Assembly: GCA_946623775.1 (NCBI GenBank)
Contig: CAMORJ010000017.1
Location: 1 to 19,040, forward strand
From: an uncultured Bacillota bacterium
Lineage (GTDB): Bacteria > Bacillota_I > Bacilli_A > RFN20 > CAG-826
Length of the DNA: 19,040 nt
Direction: 5' to 3'
The notes beneath the pieces were generated by a model, which had not been told where the DNA came from, searched no databases, and saw only the letters and a program-made list of their open reading frames with translations. This document shows positions 15,510 to 19,040 of this stretch, piece after piece. The translations under genes and the position numbers were made by a program. Position 1 is the first letter of the stretch. The number at the start of each line of letters is the position of its first letter.

Positions 15510-18320
15510 TTATTTCGCTGCAGCTTTCTTTTCGGCCTTCTTGACTTCGCGCTTATGGCGCTTGATGGCGATGGTGCGCTTGATGATGTATGGCAGGACC
15601 TTCTTCATGGTGTCTTCGCAAGGCACCATGTCGGATGCTTCGGGCAGATCGCGGTTGAGGTGGATGGCGTCGAACATGCACTTCGTGGTGCAGATGCCGC
15701 ACCCGATGCACTTGTTGGGGTCGACGATGGAGGCGCCGCAGCCTAAGCAGCGCGCAGTCTCGATTTTGACTTGTTCCTCGGTCAAGGTGCGGTGAGCGTC
15801 GCGGAAGGATCTCTTCCATTCGATGGCATCGTCCATTCCTTCTTCCTGGCGCGGCGACCTGTCATAGGATTCGACGAGGATATCGTCCTTGTTGAGGGCG
15901 ATGAAGTCGTTGCGGTTCCTGGCTTCGTCCATCGAAGTGCCCGGATGGGCGTGGCGGTGGAGCGAAATGGCGGCTTCGCGTCCAGCGGCGATGGCATCGA
16001 TGACGAATTTGGGTCCGGTATAGACGTCGCCGCCGACGAAGATGTCGTCGACGCTGGTCTGGCAGGTAAGAGGATCAGCCTTGGGCGCGCCGTTTCCAAG
16101 GCATTCGACGGGCTCGCCTTTGAGCAAATCGCCCCAGACGATGGACTGGCCGATGGCAAATACGATGTGAGAGGCATCGAGCTCAATGGTCTCGCCTTCT
16201 TCGTATAGCGGAGAGAATTTATTGGTTTCCGGATCGATGGTGCGGGTGCACTTTTTGAAGACGATGGATGTGACGTTTCCTTTCTCGTCAACCTTGATCT
16301 CTTTGGGTCCCCAACCGCACTGGAAGAGGACGCCTTCTTCTTCGGCTTCGGCGATTTCACGGATGGATGCAGGCATGGTCTCACGGGACTCAAGGCACAC
16401 CATGGTGACTTTCTTGGCGCTGAGACGGGTTGCGGTGCGGGCGCAGTCGATGGCGACGTTGCCTCCGCCGACCACGACGACGTCACCCTTGAGATCGGCA
16501 AGCTTTCCTTGGCTTGCCTCTTCAAGGAAGTGAACGGCCACGTCGGTCCCTTTGGCGTCTTGATTGGCGATGCCGGGAAGCCTTCCGCCTTGGCAGCCGA
16601 TGGCGAGGTAGAATCCGCAATAGCCTTCATCGCGGAGTTGCTGGATGGTGATGTCTTTGCCGACTTCGATGCCGCATCTGATTTCAACGCCAAGCATCTT
16701 GAGGATTTCGATTTCGGCATCGATGACATCCTTTTCCAGTTTGTAGGATGGGATGCCATAACGCATCATGCCGCCGGGATGCTCGTGCTTTTCGAAGACG
16801 ACGGGCTTATATCCTTTGAGAGCGAGATAATATGCGCAGCTTAAGCCAGCAGGGCCAGCCCCGATGATGGCGATCTTCTCATCGAAACCGCCGACGCAGG
16901 ACGGGATTTCTTTTTCCGGAACGAAACGGGTCGCTTCGTGGAGGTCGAGGTCGGAGATGAATTTCTTGACGGCATCGATGGCGACGGCCTGGTCGATGGT
17001 GCCTCTGGTGCAGGCTTCTTCGCATCTCTTATTGCAGACGCGTCCGCAGATTGCGGGGAATGGATTGTTCTTTTTGATGAGCGCCAGGGCATCGGTGTAA
17101 CGTCCTTGAGCGGCAAGCTTCAGATAGCCTTGAATCGCGATATGCGCAGGGCAAGCGGTTTTGCAAGGAGCGGTGCCGGTGGGATAGCAATTGACGCGGT
17201 TGGTGTCGTTATAGCGTTCGCTCCACATATGGCGGCCCCATTTGTTGAGGAATGGATCCGGCATGCGCGGATATTCGACTTCGCTGCCATCGCGCTTGCA
17301 TAGTTTTTGTCCCAGACGGACTGCGCCTGCGGGGCAATATTCCACGCAGCGGCCGCAGGCGACGCATTTCTGCTTATCGACTTTGGCGATGAAGGAAGAA
17401 CGGGATAGGTTAGGCGTATTGAAAAGCTGGGAGGTACGCAAAGCATGGCAGACCTGGGGGTCGCAGTTGCAGACAGCGATGATCTTTTCGGGGCCGTCAT
17501 TGTTCGTAATCTGATGCACGTACCCGTTCTTTTCTGCTTCCTCGCAGATTTCGAGTGCTCTTTCGATGTCGATGTAATGGCCTTTGCCGGTCTCCACGCA
17601 GTAGTCGGCCATGTCACCGACGGCGATGCACCAGTCTTCGGCGTTCCTGGCCCCGCCTTGCCCCAAAACCTCTTCGCACATGGTGCAGGAGCAGGGGGAT
17701 GCGGCAATATGACCTTCGTATTTCTTGAGCCAATAGGAGATGTGCTCAATATCGATGGAGGTGGAGGAATGCTCGATGGCTTTCTCGACGGGGATGACGT
17801 GCATGCCGATGCCGGCTCCGCCTGGAGGAATCATCTCGGTCAACCCGACAAGCGGGTCGAAGCACATTCTCTCGAAGAAACGCGCGACCTGGGGTTTGGC
17901 TTCCAAGGTGTCGCGGCGCATGTTGGTGAATTCGGCGCTTCCCATGACGAAGCGGGGGAGGACATATAGCTTTTCTCTTGTTCCGTCAGGCAAATCGCGA
18001 TAATGCCATTCGATGACGCCCATGTAACCCATGTGGAAAAGGATTTTCTCCAATTCTTCTTGGGAGAGATTCATCTTCTTGGTCAACTTCATCATCTCGG
18101 CGATGGTATAGCCGTGGCGGATCTTCATTTTTAAGCCGATTTCGGCTTCCTGATCCGTCATGACGGCCGCTAGGCCATAGTATTCAGGGTCGTTGTAATT
18201 GATTTTCCTGAATTTCCTGTCGGTGATCTTTTGGCCGAGTTCCAAAACGACTGGGCGCTTTTCCTGGTGCTCATAATCCAAGCCTGGAGCCTTGACGTTG
18301 GTGACATCCTCAAATCTCAT
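15510..18320 (-). CDS. Multidomain Fe-S/FAD NAD(P)-dependent oxidoreductase (GltD-like core fused to ferredoxin modules)
   Basis: 936-aa soluble electron-transfer flavoprotein. Residues about 60-125 look like a helical winged-helix segment. Residues 200-335 form an Fe-S module: PCSCTMC (Cys210/212/215), CNCDPQVC (Cys284/286/291) and a ferredoxin cluster CVACGRCVEYCP (Cys319/322/325/329). Residues about 378-800 resemble the glutamate-synthase small subunit/NfnB family: APCKTACPAHI and ICGRVCNKRCEEAC (two 4Fe-4S clusters), FAD site IIGAGPAGLSCA (485-496), NAD(P) site VVVGGGNVAIDCAR (615-628) and a second FAD segment VGGDVYTGP (762-770). The C-terminus carries RCLGCG and CIGCGICTTKC (858-881) and a Lys-rich tail. 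It probably passes electrons between NAD(P)H and ferredoxin or a partner enzyme. The start has AAGGAG 7 nt upstream. It forms an operon with hypA, hinting at a hydrogenase link. The large subunit of glutamate synthase is absent. Confidence 0.88.
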   Translation of the reverse strand: MRFEDVTNVKAPGLDYEHQEKRPVVLELGQKITDRKFRKINYNDPEYYGLAAVMTDQEAEIGLKMKIRHGYTIAEMMKLTKKMNLSQEELEKILFHMGYMGVIEWHYRDLPDGTREKLYVLPRFVMGSAEFTNMRRDTLEAKPQVARFFERMCFDPLVGLTEMIPPGGAGIGMHVIPVEKAIEHSSTSIDIEHISYWLKKYEGHIAASPCSCTMCEEVLGQGGARNAEDWCIAVGDMADYCVETGKGHYIDIERALEICEEAEKNGYVHQITNNDGPEKIIAVCNCDPQVCHALRTSQLFNTPNLSRSSFIAKVDKQKCVACGRCVEYCPAGAVRLGQKLCKRDGSEVEYPRMPDPFLNKWGRHMWSERYNDTNRVNCYPTGTAPCKTACPAHIAIQGYLKLAAQGRYTDALALIKKNNPFPAICGRVCNKRCEEACTRGTIDQAVAIDAVKKFISDLDLHEATRFVPEKEIPSCVGGFDEKIAIIGAGPAGLSCAYYLALKGYKPVVFEKHEHPGGMMRYGIPSYKLEKDVIDAEIEILKMLGVEIRCGIEVGKDITIQQLRDEGYCGFYLAIGCQGGRLPGIANQDAKGTDVAVHFLEEASQGKLADLKGDVVVVGGGNVAIDCARTATRLSAKKVTMVCLESRETMPASIREIAEAEEEGVLFQCGWGPKEIKVDEKGNVTSIVFKKCTRTIDPETNKFSPLYEEGETIELDASHIVFAIGQSIVWGDLLKGEPVECLGNGAPKADPLTCQTSVDDIFVGGDVYTGPKFVIDAIAAGREAAISLHRHAHPGTSMDEARNRNDFIALNKDDILVESYDRSPRQEEGMDDAIEWKRSFRDAHRTLTEEQVKIETARCLGCGASIVDPNKCIGCGICTTKCMFDAIHLNRDLPEASDMVPCEDTMKKVLPYIIKRTIAIKRHKREVKKAEKKAAAK

Positions 18321-18376
18321 GGGGGTTCTCCTTCAATATGCGTGTAAACAAAAGAACTCAAAATTGCCGGTCTTTT

Positions 18377-18397
18377 GCCCTTTCAGGGCTCATTATA
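18377..18397 (-). promoter_or_regulatory. -10 box and start-site hairpin of the oxidoreductase gene
   Basis: A perfect TATAAT lies on the minus strand at 18392-18397, with no good -35 at 17 bp. A small stem-loop, GCCCT-GAA-AGGGC (18377-18389), begins at the predicted transcription start, where it could protect the 5' end of the roughly 65-nt leader. It has no T-run, so it is not a terminator. Confidence 0.4.
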
Positions 18398-18427
18398 CAT
18401 GGGAAGCGGGTCAAAACACATATGCAA

Positions 18428-18442
18428 AACAAACACTTTGTT
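18428..18442. promoter_or_regulatory. Inverted repeat AACAAA-CAC-TTTGTT upstream of the oxidoreductase promoter
   Basis: Six-base arms around a 3-nt centre, 30-45 bp upstream of the -10 box, covering and just upstream of the -35 region. It could be a regulator site. It does not match the Rex consensus (TTGTTAA-N4-TTAACAA), and short AT-rich repeats like this arise by chance. Confidence 0.2.
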
Positions 18443-18541
18443 CATTCTTTCGGAATGGATGCTGAAAATGACTAAACCGCTTTTATGTCGAAACATAGGC
18501 CAATGGCCGAAATATTAAATTATTTATTAAAATAAACGCCG

Positions 18542-18569
18542 TTGATACGCGCTTGCCCGCTGATATAAA
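18542..18569 (+). promoter_or_regulatory. Promoter of the Ser-rich lipoprotein gene
   Basis: TTGATA (18542-18547), a 16-bp spacer and TATAAA (18564-18569), each matching consensus at five of six positions. Transcription would start near 18577, about 22 nt before the ATG, leaving just enough room for the strong ribosome site AAGGAGAT. Confidence 0.6.
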
Positions 18570-18598
18570 ATGATTTTTAACAAAAGGAGATATCCGAT

Positions 18599-19040
18599 AT
18601 GCGAAAAGCATCTATCATTTCGAAGATTTCGGCTTTTGCACTCACCTTGCTATTGGCTTCATGCGGCGGAGGCGATATTGATAGCATCCTCAGCTCGATG
18701 CAGCCCAATCAAAGCGATGATTCAGCCATAAGCATCCCTTCCATAGATCCTTCCAGCCCCGTCCCTTCAAGCGATCCGTCCGTGCCGGTCCCTTCCAGCG
18801 ACTCGCCGTCTTCCGCCTCGGAAGGCAAATCGACCCCATCGAAGTCCTCTTCCACCAAATCCTCTGGTGGCGGATCATCTTCATCATCTTCGTCCTCGCC
18901 AGCGTCCTCTTCTTCGAGCTCTTCCGGGCAGCTCAGCAGATTTGAGGTCACCGAGCAGTATTGGACCGAAAATATCACCAACCTCGGCATCTTCAAGTCT
19001 TCCCAAAACCTTTCCTTCCAGGTTCATATAAGCGTAAATG
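18599..19040 (+). CDS. Ser/Pro-rich surface lipoprotein of unknown function, C-terminus cut by window edge
   Basis: The first 147 codons are visible from the ATG at 18599, which has AAGGAGAT about 8 nt upstream. The signal peptide ends in lipobox LLLASC with Cys22, so the protein is exported and lipid-anchored. Residues about 40-120 are a low-complexity linker of Ser, Pro, Asp and Gly. It includes a near-repeat VPSSDP / VPSSDS and Ser runs of seven around residues 95-120. From about 122 (LSRFEVTEQYWTENITNLGIF) a folded domain appears to begin, but too little is visible to name it. The layout (lipobox, Ser-rich linker, then domain) matches the nuclease lipoprotein at 13267-15090, suggesting a common surface-display design. 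It is divergent from the oxidoreductase gene. Confidence 0.85.
   Translation, partial: MRKASIISKISAFALTLLLASCGGGDIDSILSSMQPNQSDDSAISIPSIDPSSPVPSSDPSVPVPSSDSPSSASEGKSTPSKSSSTKSSGGGSSSSSSSSPASSSSSSSGQLSRFEVTEQYWTENITNLGIFKSSQNLSFQVHISVN

Noticed and set aside
15782..16759. Long 325-codon minus-strand open frame
   Set aside because: It overlaps the GltD core of the 936-aa gene in another frame, has an Ala/Ser/Pro/Lys-biased composition without domains, and has no ribosome site. It is a shadow of the real gene.
18709..18996. 95-codon minus-strand open frame rich in Glu/Asp
   Set aside because: The acidic composition is just the antisense of the Ser-rich linker of the lipoprotein, which has a lipobox, promoter and ribosome site.

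Overview
The window looks like a chromosomal segment of a low-to-mid GC Gram-positive, anaerobic, probably gut-dwelling Firmicute (Bacilli/Erysipelotrichia-like; low confidence on lineage). The pointers are lipoprotein signal peptides ending in L-(A/F)-S-C, Ser/Pro-rich linkers on surface proteins, AAGGAG-type ribosome sites, SDR-type uronate enzymes, and an Fe-S flavoprotein beside hypA. TGA is used as a stop (the uxuB-like gene and the 110-aa gene), so this is not the Mycoplasma code. No rRNA, tRNA, CRISPR array, insertion sequence or prophage was seen, and no gene-free stretch exceeds 300 bases.

Layout. (1) 1-1747, minus: secreted subtilisin-type protease with bacterial Ig-like repeats, running off the left edge, with a promoter and an 18-bp palindrome in front. 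(2) 1942-6929, minus: a five-gene operon uxuA, uxuB-like, uxaC, kdgA, kdgK. It encodes the complete route from D-glucuronate to pyruvate plus glyceraldehyde-3-phosphate and ends at a clear terminator. (3) 7056-7853, plus: a divergent AraC-family regulator. (4) 7889-9835, minus: a GH2 glycosidase, probably a beta-glucuronidase-like enzyme supplying uronic acid. Its upstream region carries the same 34-bp site with two TGCAA elements 22 bp apart that lies between uxuA and the regulator gene, so the three transcription units look like one regulon. (5) 9962-11586, minus: a CPA2-type cation/proton antiporter translationally coupled to a 110-aa protein that looks like a small alpha/beta sensor.

(6) 11657-13246, plus, and 13267-15090, minus: two convergent surface lipoproteins, a 5'-nucleotidase-type phosphohydrolase and an endonuclease I-type nuclease. 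Together they suggest scavenging of extracellular nucleic acid. (7) 15162-18320, minus: a two-gene unit of a 936-aa multi-cluster Fe-S/FAD/NAD(P) oxidoreductase (a GltD-like core with extra ferredoxin modules) and the nickel chaperone HypA, pointing to hydrogen or redox metabolism encoded elsewhere. (8) 18599 to the right edge, plus: the start of a Ser/Pro-rich lipoprotein of unknown function.

Most genes are ordinary members of known families. The most distinctive observations are the shared AraC-type operator, the antiporter/small-sensor pair, the HypA-linked fusion oxidoreductase, and several genes that lack a ribosome site and have a -10 hexamer almost touching the start codon.
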